From Intestinimonas butyriciproducens (lineage in GTDB: Bacteria; Bacillota; Clostridia; Oscillospirales; Butyricicoccaceae), in the NCBI RefSeq assembly GCF_016901775.1, contig NZ_JACJKW010000002.1:62001-126000 (forward strand): a stretch of DNA of 64,000 nucleotides. The letters run 5' to 3'. The position numbers were made by a program, and so were the translations under genes. The first letter of the stretch is position 1. Every line of letters starts with the position of its first letter. Below are positions 27,154-36,689 of this stretch, piece by piece. The notes under the pieces are model-generated. The model worked only from the letters and a program-made list of their open reading frames with translations. It was not told where the DNA came from and ran no database searches.

Positions 27154-27324
27154 CTATGAATGGTGCTTGCCGCAACTACAATGTGCGTTGCCTTTTTTAG
27201 AACTGCAAGAGCAGCCGTCTGGGCATCCGATGCATTTTTTTCCGCTCTTCTTTGCTTTGTAGACATAGAAGGCGGCCGCTGCAACGATCACCACAAGAAT
27301 GGCAATGACGATGTAGTCGATCAT
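27154..27324 (-). CDS. FeoB-associated Cys-rich membrane protein, 56 aa
   Basis: The start ATG overlaps the last base of the feoB stop codon (TGATG), indicating translational coupling. The peptide has one N-terminal membrane helix (MIDYIVIAILVVIVAAAAFY) and a basic, cysteine-rich tail (CIGCPDGCSCSSKKGNAHCS then CGKHHS) with six Cys and three His. This matches the small Cys-rich proteins encoded after feoB in clostridia. It probably binds Fe(II) or supports FeoB at the membrane. Confidence 0.85.
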   Translation of the reverse strand: MIDYIVIAILVVIVAAAAFYVYKAKKSGKKCIGCPDGCSCSSKKGNAHCSCGKHHS

Positions 27325-29327
27325 CAGGCTTTCACTCCACCAAGTGTGTATTCACTCTTCAGATTTTTATCGGCTTTCAGGCAAAGATAAGTGAGGATCG
27401 CAACAAAAACGATCACAGCGATCAGACCGGGGACAAAGCCTGCACCAAGCGCGCCTGTGGTAATCAGAGTACCAATTTGATAGACCAGGAAGCCGACAGT
27501 GTAGCCGGTGCCCATCTGCAGGCCAATACCGGCCCAGAGCCATTTGGCACTCTTCATCTCGGAGTTCATGGCGCCGATGGCGGCAAAGCAGGGGGGCGTG
27601 TACAGGTTGAACATCAGGTAGGCCAGAGCGGCAACCTTAGTGATGGCGATGATGCCGGCTACTTCGGCGCCGGAACCCTCGAGCATGGCCAGCTCGTCGG
27701 TATCGATGAAATTCTCCAGGCCCGCAAAGCACACAGCCAGGGTGCCTACCACATTCTCCTTAGCGATGAAGCCGGTGACGGCAGCGGCAGCCAGCTGCCA
27801 GCTGAGGACGCCCACGATGGGCACCAGCAGGTAGGCAAAGGGGTGGGCGATGGAGGCCAGGATGGAGCTGTCGGCGGTCTCCGCCACGGCAAAGCTCCAG
27901 TTGAAGGTCTGCATGATCTGCACGGCGGTGTTGCACAGCAGGATGATGGTGGCAGCCTTCACGATGTAGGCCCAGCCTCTGGCACACATGGCCTTGAAGG
28001 CAAACCAGAGAGAGGGCACCTTGTACTCAGGCAGTTCAATAATAAAGAAGGACTTCCGGTTTTTGTAACCGGCGATTTTGTTGACCAGCAGGGCGCCCAG
28101 GAAAATGAGGACGATACCGGTGAAGTACATGGTGAAGCTCACCCAGCCGGCATCGTCAAAGAAAGCGCCGGCAAACAGGGCGATTACAGGAATTTTAGCG
28201 CCGCAGGGCATGAAGGGGGTCAGCATTGCGGTGGCCCGGCGCTCGCGCTCGTTGCGGATGGTGCGGCTGGCCATGACGCCGGGGATGGCGCAGCCCGTGC
28301 CGATGACGAAGGGGATCACCGACTTGCCGGAGAGCCCCACCTTTTTGAAAATGGGATCCAGCACCACCGATACACGGGACATGTAGCCGCAGTCCTCCAG
28401 CAGGGCGATGAGAAAGTACATGATCATCACCAAGGGAAGGAAGCCCACCACAGCGCCTACGCCGCCGATGATACCGTCAGCTAAAAGAGCAGTCAGCAGC
28501 GGGTTGGCATCGGCCAGGCTGTCTGCCACATAGCCCTGGAAGGTCTCGATCCAGGCCACCAGGGTGTCTGCAATAAACGGACCTACCCAGACCTGAGAGA
28601 TCTGGAACACCAGGAACATGACCACGGCAAAGATGGGAATACCGGCAAATTTGTTGGTAAGGACAGCATCGATGGCGTCTCCGGGTCCTTTCTCTCTGGT
28701 AAGTACTTTCCGCTTTTCCACTTGAGAGACCAGCTGGTTGACAAAAGCGAAACGCTTGCGGTCTGCTTCTTCCACGACCTTCTTATCGGTCAGGTCGATA
28801 TTGCCCTGGCTGTACGGAGCTTTCTGACCCTTGCCGTTGAGAGCCGCTGCAGCTTCTACCACTGCTTTCAATCCTTCGGCGGCGGTAGATACAGTTTCCA
28901 GAACCGGGCAGCCCAGCTTAGCAGAGAGGGCCGTTGTGTCAATGGTGGTCTGCTTTTTGGCATTGATATCGCTCTTATTCAGGGCGACCACCACAGGAAT
29001 ACCAAGTTCCAGCAGCTGCGTGGTGAAAAACAGGCTGCGGCTCAGGTTGGTGGCATCCACGATGTTGATAATAGCATCGGGGTGCTCGTTGCGTACATAG
29101 GAACTGGTGATGCTTTCCTCCGAGGTAAAGGGAGACATGGAATAGGCACCGGGCAGATCCACTGCGATCAGTTCCTCTGTTCCGCTGTAATAGGATTTTT
29201 TAATGGGATGTTCTTTCTTTTCCACCGTCACACCGGCCCAGTTGCCCACCTTCTCATTCCGCCCGGTGAGGGCGTTGTACATGGTGGTCTTGCCGGAGTT
29301 CGGGTTGCCGGTTAAGGCAATGCGCAT
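27324..29327 (-). CDS. feoB: Ferrous iron transporter B
   Basis: This 667-residue protein starts at the ATG at 29327, behind an AGGAGGAATAACC site. The N-terminal G domain shows G1 GNPNSGKTT (7-15), G2 NWAGVT, G3 DLPG and G4 NKSD, followed by a helical spacer and the membrane domain with the gate-like repeats (VGFLPLVMIMYFLIALLEDC, GCAIPGVMASRTI, FIAKENVVGTLAV). FeoB imports Fe(II) with GTP hydrolysis. It lies 126 nt downstream of feoA and is coupled to the Cys-rich partner; the feoA-feoB gap contains a further GGTTAGC half-site. Confidence 0.97.
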   Translation of the reverse strand: MRIALTGNPNSGKTTMYNALTGRNEKVGNWAGVTVEKKEHPIKKSYYSGTEELIAVDLPGAYSMSPFTSEESITSSYVRNEHPDAIINIVDATNLSRSLFFTTQLLELGIPVVVALNKSDINAKKQTTIDTTALSAKLGCPVLETVSTAAEGLKAVVEAAAALNGKGQKAPYSQGNIDLTDKKVVEEADRKRFAFVNQLVSQVEKRKVLTREKGPGDAIDAVLTNKFAGIPIFAVVMFLVFQISQVWVGPFIADTLVAWIETFQGYVADSLADANPLLTALLADGIIGGVGAVVGFLPLVMIMYFLIALLEDCGYMSRVSVVLDPIFKKVGLSGKSVIPFVIGTGCAIPGVMASRTIRNERERRATAMLTPFMPCGAKIPVIALFAGAFFDDAGWVSFTMYFTGIVLIFLGALLVNKIAGYKNRKSFFIIELPEYKVPSLWFAFKAMCARGWAYIVKAATIILLCNTAVQIMQTFNWSFAVAETADSSILASIAHPFAYLLVPIVGVLSWQLAAAAVTGFIAKENVVGTLAVCFAGLENFIDTDELAMLEGSGAEVAGIIAITKVAALAYLMFNLYTPPCFAAIGAMNSEMKSAKWLWAGIGLQMGTGYTVGFLVYQIGTLITTGALGAGFVPGLIAVIVFVAILTYLCLKADKNLKSEYTLGGVKA

Positions 29328-29453
29328 GGTTATTCCTCCTCTTTCTGTTAGTCTCTCATACACAAACAGTATTACAACACACTGAAGTTGCTTAATGCTA
29401 ACCGATGTGTGTGGTAAGCGAGCACTTTGGCATCGGCAGGGGTACAGGGTACA

Positions 29454-29666
29454 TCAAATCACAATCGCTTCCGCCAGCTGATAATCGATATTATACCGTC
29501 CGTCTTTAATGGAAACGATGCAGCCGCCCTTCAAATGAGAGACCACAGTAATGGGTTCTCCCGCATAGCAGCCAAGAGAAAAAAGGAAGGCGTTCAGTTC
29601 TTCGTCGTCTGTTTCGATTTGCTCAATCACGTACTCTTTTCCTTCCAGAGCATCTTTCAAAGTCAT
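29454..29666 (-). CDS. feoA: Ferrous iron transport protein A
   Basis: A 70-residue SH3-like FeoA protein (MTLKDALEGKEYVIEQIETD ... NAFLFSLGCYAGEPITVVSH ... GRYNIDYQLAEAIVI). A GTG three codons upstream (29675) is an alternative start; the ATG at 29666 is preferred because AGGTG lies 7 nt upstream. FeoA associates with FeoB and supports Fe(II) uptake. It is the first gene of the feoA-feoB-Cys-rich operon, and palindromes resembling DtxR-family boxes lie just ahead of it. Confidence 0.92.
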   Translation of the reverse strand: MTLKDALEGKEYVIEQIETDDEELNAFLFSLGCYAGEPITVVSHLKGGCIVSIKDGRYNIDYQLAEAIVI

Positions 29667-29696
29667 AATCTTCACCTATTCTTCCGTCATAAAACT

Positions 29697-29751
29697 TTGG
29701 TTAGTGCAGGGCAACCAAGGTTCCGAAAAAAGCGGTTAGCAATATCTAACC
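29697..29751 (-). promoter_or_regulatory. DtxR-box-like palindromes upstream of feoA
   Basis: GGTTAGCAATATCTAACC (29734-29751) is an interrupted palindrome (GTTAG...CTAAC) resembling the DtxR/IdeR operator TTAGGTTAG-x-CTAACCTAA. A second, weaker one, with GGTTAG near 29699 and AACC near 29712, lies closer to feoA. A related GTTGCTTAATGCTAACC occurs at 29387-29403 between feoA and feoB. Repression by the nearby DtxR-family protein under metal sufficiency is the natural inference. Confidence 0.6.
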
Positions 29752-29907
29752 ACCACGCTCCCAATAATACCTCACTCCATCGGGTTTGTCAAGGGAAGAA
29801 TGGATGATTTTGGCCTGGTTTGCAAAATATTCAGGAGATTTTTACGGTGACAAAGAACCCATACGGCGGGAACCGTTCTGTTTTTCGAAAAATGGCGGCA
29901 TTTCGCC

Positions 29908-29936
29908 TTGAAGTGCGAAAAAAGCTGTGATAAAAT
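29908..29936 (+). promoter_or_regulatory. Candidate promoter upstream of a 34-codon frame
   Basis: TTGAAG (29908-29913) and TAAAAT (29931-29936) are 17 nt apart and point rightward toward the short frame at 29958 and the SLH gene at 30136. Confidence 0.5.
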
Positions 29937-29957
29937 GACAAAAAGAGGTGACAAATC

Positions 29958-30062
29958 ATGAAGCGGCAGTATGCCTTTGGCAGAGAAGGGCAGGAGATGG
30001 TTTTATTATTTGTCACATCCGGGAAAATCAGCATTCAAAGAGGGGGATATCGGCCGGTGTAA
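29958..30062 (+). CDS. Possible 34-residue peptide
   Basis: ATG at 29958 lies behind AAAAGAGGTGACAAATC and a reasonable promoter. The product MKRQYAFGREGQEMVLLFVT continues SGKISIQRGGYRPV. It matches nothing I know and could be a leader peptide, a gene remnant or chance. Support is limited to the promoter and ribosome-binding-site context, 74 nt upstream of the SLH protein gene. Confidence 0.3.
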   Translation: MKRQYAFGREGQEMVLLFVTSGKISIQRGGYRPV

Positions 30063-30135
30063 GAAAATGCGCCTGCGGGTGTCTTTTGCTTTGATTTGAT
30101 ATATACAAAACAAATTGAATATAGGAGGAAAAAAG

Positions 30136-33100
30136 ATGAGGAAAAAAACGCGTATCGGAAGCATTTTATTGGCTGTTATTATGCTTCTGAGTCTTTTGCC
30201 AATGACGGCATTGGCGGGAGATGCTGACATTGCGAAAATTACCATTGGTGAAAATACGGTGGTATATAGCGATGCCGCTTCTTTTCGAGCTGCGGTAGCA
30301 GCTTTGGAATCCGGAACAGAGGCCCAGATCAAGTTGCTTGATGATCTTACTATTTCTGCAGCAACTGGTTCGGCGGATATTTTGGCATTTCCAAAGGACA
30401 CCGATGTTACCTTGGACTTGAACGGATGCGTTTTGACAATGGGAATGCGTGTCAATGTAAATGGCAGGCTGGTGGTTCGGGATAGCAGTCAGGATGGTAC
30501 CGGCAAAATTGTTTCAGCCAGCAATTACGATTGTGCCATCTGGATGGGATCCACTGGTGTTTTCTGGCTGGAGAGCGGCACTTTGCAGGGAACCACAGGA
30601 ATTGATACATATTCTTTTGGTTCCCAGATCACCATTCTTGGAGGCACTGTGCTTTCCACAGCTAAGACCCGCAGCACAACTTATGTGGCGGTTGATGCTC
30701 AAAACGCAGCCAGCCTTGTAATTGGCTGCGGCAATGCAGAGCAGGACAGCAAGATTGTCATTGACGGCGGTATGAGTTATGGTGTCAACCTTCCCAATAA
30801 CGATCAGGCACAGACGGAAATCAAGGGCGGATGGGTCAGCAGCCTTTGTGGAACACTGCGAGATCTGGAGGCTATTCAGTGCAAACTGGGCGAGCCCATT
30901 GATGATATGCTGCCGGCCGGAAAAATCAGTAAGCCCTATACTGACGAAGATACGGGGAAGATTTATTACCAAATTGGAGATCTGACGGATGATGCCGATG
31001 TGGCTGCTACCATTGGGGAAGACAAATATGCATCGGTGAAAGCCGCGGCTGCTTTTCTGGAAGATGGAGAAACACTGACTTTGCGAAAAGATTTCACCAT
31101 CAATGAACAGCTGAGAATCACCGCAGCAAATGTGACTCTGGATCTGAACGGATATGATTATACCAATACATATAGTTATGGTATTTATGCATATCTTTGG
31201 AATGCTCCCGCCGAAGGCTCCACCTTTTTGCTGAAAAACAGCAGCGATCATACATCGACTGTGACGGCGAAGTATCAGCCGGTTTATCTGTATGGCCCCA
31301 GCAAGGGCATTGCTACGCTTTATATTGAAGGCGATATTGTTCTGCATCGCGAAAGCGGTGATTTGGTAAAATTGTCCCGGGCCCAGATGGCGTACAGTGA
31401 AAGTGCTGCCGCCATGATTGGGAACGGCGGCTTCAAAGCCACTGCCAGCGACGGAAACAGTTATATTTATGGCGGATACGCAGAAGCAGCAGAGGCAGAT
31501 GTAAACAATACAGCAGTGCTGCTCAATGACTATAGCGGTATGGCCAATCTGACAGTTCCAAAGGATAAGAACTATGTAGTGGATCTGAATGGATATACCT
31601 ATACGGTGACCAATGCTTTGTATATCGATGGAGCCATTGATCTGTCCAACGCCGGAGCTTCTCTGACTGTGAAAAATGGCAAGCTGGTCAGTGAGATGAC
31701 CGATGGCGCTTTCCTCAATGGAGATCGTACAAGCCTTACCTTGGAAAATGTGGATCTTTCTGTCCCCAACAATACCTATGGCATTGTTACGCAAGGCACT
31801 CATTCCCAGATTTCTGTCAGTCTGACAGGAGGCTCTGTGACGGCCGGCGGCGATAGCGTGGGAATTTACTTCCCCTCTGACAACAGTACTTTGGTGATTG
31901 ACGGGACAACGATTACCGGTGATACCGCTGTCGCTGTCAAAGGCGGCACTACAACGATCCGCGGCAATGCCTCCCTCCACGGCACCGGCGCAAAACATAT
32001 ACCCGATGAGCCCCAGGGAAGCGGCGTCAATCTCACTGGCGCTGCCCTCTATCTGGAAGGAAATTATGGTTGGGATACATCTGTCCGTGTGGAGGGCGGC
32101 ACTTTTGTCAGCGATCAGGCTGATGCTGTGCTGATGCTGTTTGACGATGAAAATTACCGGAGGACTATTTCCATCTCCGGCGGATACTTTACCAGCGATC
32201 CCAGCGCCTATGTGGCAGAGAACAAAGCTGCTCTGCCCAGCGACACGGCTGGTTATGCCTTTATGGTAGGCAATGCGGTTCAGACTGAAGTAGAACCTGC
32301 TGTGGGTGAGCCGAAAGTGGATATGTCCCTGATCAATGAAGGAGACAAAGAGGAGGTTCAGAAGGCTGCAGAAAGCGTTACTGCCAGCGGTGAGCTGGCC
32401 GCTGCGGCCAACCAGGTCATCGGCGAAGTGACCGAGCAGCAGAAAGAAAAAGCTGTGGAAGCTATCAAAGCGGAAGGCAGCGGCGTAAATGTGGGTAACA
32501 AGCCTGTGACGGTCTATGCTCAGACCTATCTGGACATCAAACCCACCGGTTATGATGCCTCTGCCGGCACGATGATCCTGGAGATCGTCCCCATGTATCG
32601 TGTGGTGGCCACCACTGCTGCTGATGCGGAGAGCATCCAGGTATATGACCCCGAGGCTGAAGACAATACCGGTGCTAACGCCGTAGCGCTGGCCGGCTCG
32701 GAGCAGAAGTTGACCAACATTCAGACTATGACCATCAGCATCACTCTGCCCGTCGGGTTCCCCACGGAGAATCTGTATGTCAAGCATATGAAAGACAATC
32801 AGTTGGTGGGCTATCACACAGCTAAAGTGGATGGCACGACCCTGACTTTCCTGAACGACAAAGGTTTCTCCACTTTTGAAATCAAAAGGGATACCCGTAC
32901 CGCTAAGGTGAAATTCGGCGATGATATTCTGACCCTGACTCCCGCCGATGTAAACCAGGATCTGCCCACTGCCATTTCGGCTGGACAGGTGTTCAGCGGT
33001 TGGAGCTTCGAGGGTATTAATGGAACTTACAAAACCCTCACTGATGATCTGTTGACAGCTCTGAGCACGGCATATGGAGATGGCTCCAACGGCAACATCA

Positions 33101-33954
33101 AAGCTGTGGCTCAGTTCTATACACCTTCCACTGGCGGCAACACTGCTACCAGCTATTCCATCACTGTGGAAAAGGCTGAAAACGGAACGGTGACAGCGTC
33201 TACCCAGAGCGCAGCCAAGGGCAATGCGGTAACTATTACCGTTGAGCCCAATGAGGGCTATGTGCTGGATACCCTGACGGCCACCGATGCCAGCGGCAAT
33301 GAGGTTGCATTGACCAAGGTCAGCGACAGCCAGTATAGCTTCACAATGCCTGGTTCCAAAGTCACAGTCAAAGCCACCTTCAAGGCCGACGAGGCGGAGA
33401 GCGACTCCCTGCCTTTCACCGATGTGAACAGCGAAGACTGGTATTATGATGCTGTGAAATACGCCTATGACAATGGGATGATGAACGGCATGGAAGAAAC
33501 CCTGTTTGCTCCGTCTTTCAACCTGACCCGTGGCATGCTGGTGACCATCCTCTATCGGCTGGAGGAAGATCACACATACAGCGCCACTCTGTTCCCTGAT
33601 GTGGCCAGCGATGCCTATTATGCAAATCCGGTGGCCTGGGCCAGCGGCAATGGGATCGTGAAGGGATATGAGGACGGCACATTCGGACCGGAGAAGAACA
33701 TCACCCGTGAGCAGATGGCACAGATTCTGTACAACTATGCTGTGTACAAGGGAATTGACACCAGTGTCCAGAGCGATCTGTCTGCATTCACTGATGGAGC
33801 CAACACCTCGGAATGGGCAGAGACTGCCATGAAGTGGGCCGTGGGCAATGGTCTGCTCCAGGGCTACAATGGCCAGCTCAATCCCAATGGTACAGCTACC
33901 CGTGCCGAAGTGGCACAGATCCTGATGAACTTCTGTGAGAATATCGCAAAGTAA
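30136..33954 (+). CDS. SLH-anchored beta-helix-like surface protein, 1272 aa
   Basis: The ATG at 30136 follows TATAGGAGGAAAAAAG and begins a signal peptide (MRKKTRIGSILLAVIMLLSL, cleavage near ALAG). Residues about 60-720 repeat short beta strands of the form TLDLNGYxYTxxxxLYIxGxI and xLTVKNG, typical of right-handed beta-helix adhesins or polysaccharide-binding folds. A helical/beta region follows, then a beta repeat domain (YSITVEKAENGTVTASTQSA) similar to that of the metallophosphatase protein. Three SLH repeats (FTDVNSEDWYYDAV, FPDVASDAYYANPV and a third divergent copy) end the protein and bind the cell wall. Catalytic residues were not identified. It is single-gene with its own terminator. 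Confidence 0.87.
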   Translation: MRKKTRIGSILLAVIMLLSLLPMTALAGDADIAKITIGENTVVYSDAASFRAAVAALESGTEAQIKLLDDLTISAATGSADILAFPKDTDVTLDLNGCVLTMGMRVNVNGRLVVRDSSQDGTGKIVSASNYDCAIWMGSTGVFWLESGTLQGTTGIDTYSFGSQITILGGTVLSTAKTRSTTYVAVDAQNAASLVIGCGNAEQDSKIVIDGGMSYGVNLPNNDQAQTEIKGGWVSSLCGTLRDLEAIQCKLGEPIDDMLPAGKISKPYTDEDTGKIYYQIGDLTDDADVAATIGEDKYASVKAAAAFLEDGETLTLRKDFTINEQLRITAANVTLDLNGYDYTNTYSYGIYAYLWNAPAEGSTFLLKNSSDHTSTVTAKYQPVYLYGPSKGIATLYIEGDIVLHRESGDLVKLSRAQMAYSESAAAMIGNGGFKATASDGNSYIYGGYAEAAEADVNNTAVLLNDYSGMANLTVPKDKNYVVDLNGYTYTVTNALYIDGAIDLSNAGASLTVKNGKLVSEMTDGAFLNGDRTSLTLENVDLSVPNNTYGIVTQGTHSQISVSLTGGSVTAGGDSVGIYFPSDNSTLVIDGTTITGDTAVAVKGGTTTIRGNASLHGTGAKHIPDEPQGSGVNLTGAALYLEGNYGWDTSVRVEGGTFVSDQADAVLMLFDDENYRRTISISGGYFTSDPSAYVAENKAALPSDTAGYAFMVGNAVQTEVEPAVGEPKVDMSLINEGDKEEVQKAAESVTASGELAAAANQVIGEVTEQQKEKAVEAIKAEGSGVNVGNKPVTVYAQTYLDIKPTGYDASAGTMILEIVPMYRVVATTAADAESIQVYDPEAEDNTGANAVALAGSEQKLTNIQTMTISITLPVGFPTENLYVKHMKDNQLVGYHTAKVDGTTLTFLNDKGFSTFEIKRDTRTAKVKFGDDILTLTPADVNQDLPTAISAGQVFSGWSFEGINGTYKTLTDDLLTALSTAYGDGSNGNIKAVAQFYTPSTGGNTATSYSITVEKAENGTVTASTQSAAKGNAVTITVEPNEGYVLDTLTATDASGNEVALTKVSDSQYSFTMPGSKVTVKATFKADEAESDSLPFTDVNSEDWYYDAVKYAYDNGMMNGMEETLFAPSFNLTRGMLVTILYRLEEDHTYSATLFPDVASDAYYANPVAWASGNGIVKGYEDGTFGPEKNITREQMAQILYNYAVYKGIDTSVQSDLSAFTDGANTSEWAETAMKWAVGNGLLQGYNGQLNPNGTATRAEVAQILMNFCENIAK

Positions 33955-33968
33955 ATACAGGTTATAAA

Positions 33969-34000
33969 AAAAGGACGCTTCCCGATGGAAGCGTCCTTTT
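33969..34000. terminator. Bidirectional terminator
   Basis: AAAAGGACGCTTCC and GGAAGCGTCCTTTT form a perfect 14-bp stem with a tetraloop, with A- and T-runs on both sides, between the convergent SLH and acetyltransferase genes. Confidence 0.92.
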
Positions 34001-34030
34001 GCTTTTGTTTTTTCATGGGAAAAAATCGGA

Positions 34031-34561
34031 TCATTTTCCCTGATAGGCCGAGCGCCACAGGAAATAGGAGGGATGATACAGGCCGGTGGGAGAATAAAAT
34101 TCGTCGTGGTCATACACAAATCCCAGCCGGAGGAGCAGCGCACGGGAAGCGGTGTTTTTGGGATTGTGCCCGGCAAACACCGCCTGGCAGCCCAGAAGGG
34201 AAAAAGCCCGGTCGATGGTGCGGCGGGCCGCTTCCTGGGCATAACCTGCATGCCAGTAATCGGGAAGCAGGTGGACACCCAGCTCAAAGATATCGGCCCC
34301 TATACCATAGGGGCGCAGGCCGCACACGCCGATAAAGGCTCCGCCTTCCCGGAGGAATACCGGGTGATACTGAAGCCCGCAGCGCTGGTATTGCTGGATT
34401 TCCTTTTTCAGGCGCTCGTCGATCTGTTCCGGGGTCATAATTCCATCGGCCGTGATAAACTGGGTGACCTGAGGATTGCCCCACAGGGTGTGGGCCAGCT
34501 GGGGATCCTGCTGATCCCACAGGGAAAATTCCAAACGGGGAGAAGCATATAAAATATCCAT
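34031..34561 (-). CDS. GNAT N-acetyltransferase (RimJ/RimL type), 176 aa
   Basis: The sequence shows a RimJ/RimL-like GNAT fold: an early RLEFSLWDQQDPQL segment, GAFIGVCGLRPYG as beta-4, ELGVHLLPDYWHAGYAQEAA (the acetyl-CoA binding loop equivalent) and NTASRALLLRLGFVYDHDEF near the end, the usual N-x-x-S-x-x-L-x-x-x-L-G-F motif. The substrate cannot be inferred. The ribosome binding site is weak and distant. The upstream LtaS-like gene ends 38 nt before it on the same strand, so they may be co-transcribed. Confidence 0.87.
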   Translation of the reverse strand: MDILYASPRLEFSLWDQQDPQLAHTLWGNPQVTQFITADGIMTPEQIDERLKKEIQQYQRCGLQYHPVFLREGGAFIGVCGLRPYGIGADIFELGVHLLPDYWHAGYAQEAARRTIDRAFSLLGCQAVFAGHNPKNTASRALLLRLGFVYDHDEFYSPTGLYHPSYFLWRSAYQGK

Positions 34562-34599
34562 AGAAGAAAACCCGTCTCCCGGACAAGGGAGCCTTTCTG

Positions 34600-36459
34600 T
34601 TATTTATTATTATATAAGGAAGAATAGTGCTGGCCCATGGCTCTGTCATAGGAGAGAATATCCAGGGCATCCCGGCAGCGCTGCACTTCTTTTTTCTCTC
34701 CCACTTCCTCTGTGATGTGCAGAGAGTATACCGGCAGATGACGGAAGGCATCGTCCAGGAAGGAAAGATAACAATCCTTGGGCATACCCAGGGCTGTGAG
34801 ATACACATCCATCAGATAGCAGGCGCTGAAAGGCCGGTCGGTGCGCCGGGAGTCGCTGCCGTCGATGGAGGTGAGGGGAGCCCGGTAATTGGTATAGATG
34901 GCATAGTCGGTGGTCAGATTGGAAAGGTCCTCATACAGCGTGTCGGTTTCGATGCCGTTGAGCTTTTTGTATCCTTCCAGCAAAGGCTGGTGATCACCGA
35001 AGAACAAAAGGGCGGTGGGCTTTTCACGGCTGTCGATGTAGTCCAGAAGCTGGCCCAGGGCCTGGTCGGTATCCCGGATGCCCACAGCATAGGCCCGCAG
35101 CCCATCCAGCTCCCCTTCACTGAGCACACCCTCAGGCGCATCAATGAGCCAGGGATCGCTTTCTTCCATGGTCACATAGGGAGAATGGTTCTGCATGGAG
35201 GTGGCCCAGATAAACTGGGGGTCTTCCTGCTCTTCCTCCAGAAGGGCGATGAGCTGTTGGGTGAGGGTGGCATCGCTGATGTGGATATCCCGGGAATATT
35301 CTTCTGCCGGCACCGTCAGATCTTCCTGAAAGAGCATATGGTCAAAGCCCATGGCGGCAAAGGCATTTTCCCGGTTGTAAAAGGAGCCTTTGAAGGGGTG
35401 CACATAGGTGCAGTCATAGCCCTCATTTCCAAAATAATCCCGGAAAGAAGGGAGGGTATCCCAGGAAGAAATGCCGCCATAAGGGGAGCGGGTGCCTTGC
35501 AAGGAGGTGTTGGAAGTGCCGCTGAGCACCTCAAATTCCGAAGAGGCTGTACCGCCGCCAAAGGCGGGCACCACCACCCGGCCGTAGCATCCCTGGGACT
35601 GCATCCGCCGGAAGTTTTCATAAAGGGAGTCATCCACCTTCAGGTTCTTCACCCGGCGCAGATCAAAGTAAGATTCGCTCATCACCACCAGAATGTCAGG
35701 GCGTACACCGGTGCCGGCCTGGGGTTCATAGGCGGAGAGCAGACGCTGCACATTCTTTTCCGTGGCCCGCTCGTCGGTAAATTCATCGTAATAGACCGAG
35801 CCGATCAGACAGTCGATGGAGGTGAGGCGAGGCGCATTGGTGCGGGAAGAGGGCACCACGCTGTAAGCCTGCAGCTGGGGATCAAAGATCTGATAGGCCA
35901 GACTGTTGGTGGAAAAGGTGAGCAGGCACCACATGGCCAGAGCGCCGCAGATGACCCGGCGGCCGTGAAAATGCACCGCATCTTCCACCCGCAGTACCCG
36001 GAGAAAATGGATATACAGGCAGAGAAGAGGAAAAGTGACAAGCAGCAGGGGACTGAAAAACAGGCCGTTTCCCGCAGCTCCTTGGGGAGTCCAAAGGTCA
36101 TGCAGGCTGAACACCATGATGATATCGTCCATGGAGATGCGGGTGCCCAGGGCGTAATATTTATAGTAGTCCACCATGGAGATCACATAAAGAGGCGCAG
36201 CCAGCACCAAAGCCGCCAACCATGACCTGCGGGTCAGGATGGTGAGAAACACATAGACAATGAAAATCAGCAGCAGCGCCAGCAAAAACCGGAGCACCCC
36301 CGGCAGATCAAAGGAAAAGCGGGGTGTGCGCGGGGCCAGCGATGGGGAGGGAGTCAGGTTGCAATAGAGCACCAGATTCAAAAAAAGGGGAAACAGATAG
36401 AAGCAGATCCGGCGCATATTCCGGGTGGCCAGATGGGTCAGTTTCCTGCGCAGTTTCAT
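34600..36459 (-). CDS. LtaS-like sulfatase-fold phosphoglycerol/phosphoethanolamine transferase, 619 aa
   Basis: The ATG at 36459 is chosen for its GGAAAGGAGTGTCGGGT site. About five N-terminal membrane segments precede an extracellular alkaline-phosphatase/sulfatase-like domain. Visible motifs are MSESYFDL (metal ligand Glu), GGGTASSEFEVLSG with the catalytic Thr near residue 303, MQNHSPY (substrate His) and LFFGDHQPLL (Asp-His metal ligands near 488). The family polymerises glycerol phosphate of lipoteichoic acid or decorates surface polymers. A paralogue lies at 37463-39391 on the other strand. A good promoter lies at 36501-36529. Confidence 0.9.
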   Translation of the reverse strand: MKLRRKLTHLATRNMRRICFYLFPLFLNLVLYCNLTPSPSLAPRTPRFSFDLPGVLRFLLALLLIFIVYVFLTILTRRSWLAALVLAAPLYVISMVDYYKYYALGTRISMDDIIMVFSLHDLWTPQGAAGNGLFFSPLLLVTFPLLCLYIHFLRVLRVEDAVHFHGRRVICGALAMWCLLTFSTNSLAYQIFDPQLQAYSVVPSSRTNAPRLTSIDCLIGSVYYDEFTDERATEKNVQRLLSAYEPQAGTGVRPDILVVMSESYFDLRRVKNLKVDDSLYENFRRMQSQGCYGRVVVPAFGGGTASSEFEVLSGTSNTSLQGTRSPYGGISSWDTLPSFRDYFGNEGYDCTYVHPFKGSFYNRENAFAAMGFDHMLFQEDLTVPAEEYSRDIHISDATLTQQLIALLEEEQEDPQFIWATSMQNHSPYVTMEESDPWLIDAPEGVLSEGELDGLRAYAVGIRDTDQALGQLLDYIDSREKPTALLFFGDHQPLLEGYKKLNGIETDTLYEDLSNLTTDYAIYTNYRAPLTSIDGSDSRRTDRPFSACYLMDVYLTALGMPKDCYLSFLDDAFRHLPVYSLHITEEVGEKKEVQRCRDALDILSYDRAMGQHYSSLYNNK

Positions 36460-36500
36460 ACCCGACACTCCTTTCCGGGAGAAAGACTGTACTAATATAG

Positions 36501-36529
36501 ATAATACAGCTTGGGAAGGGGGAATGCAA
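36501..36529 (-). promoter_or_regulatory. Promoter of the LtaS-like gene
   Basis: On the minus strand TTGCAT (36529-36524) and TATTAT (36506-36501) are 17 nt apart, 42 nt ahead of the start codon. Confidence 0.6.
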
Positions 36530-36689
36530 GGACAAATCCCCAACGAAATTCTGAACATTCTATGAAGATTATAGAAAGTTTTGTGAAAAAAGGCAAGAAG
36601 GAACTGCATTGACTGTGCCTTTTTCTTGACAAATTCCAGCGAAAGGGGGAAAATGAAAGTCACAGTATGTTGTCGAAGGAGGAAAAACA

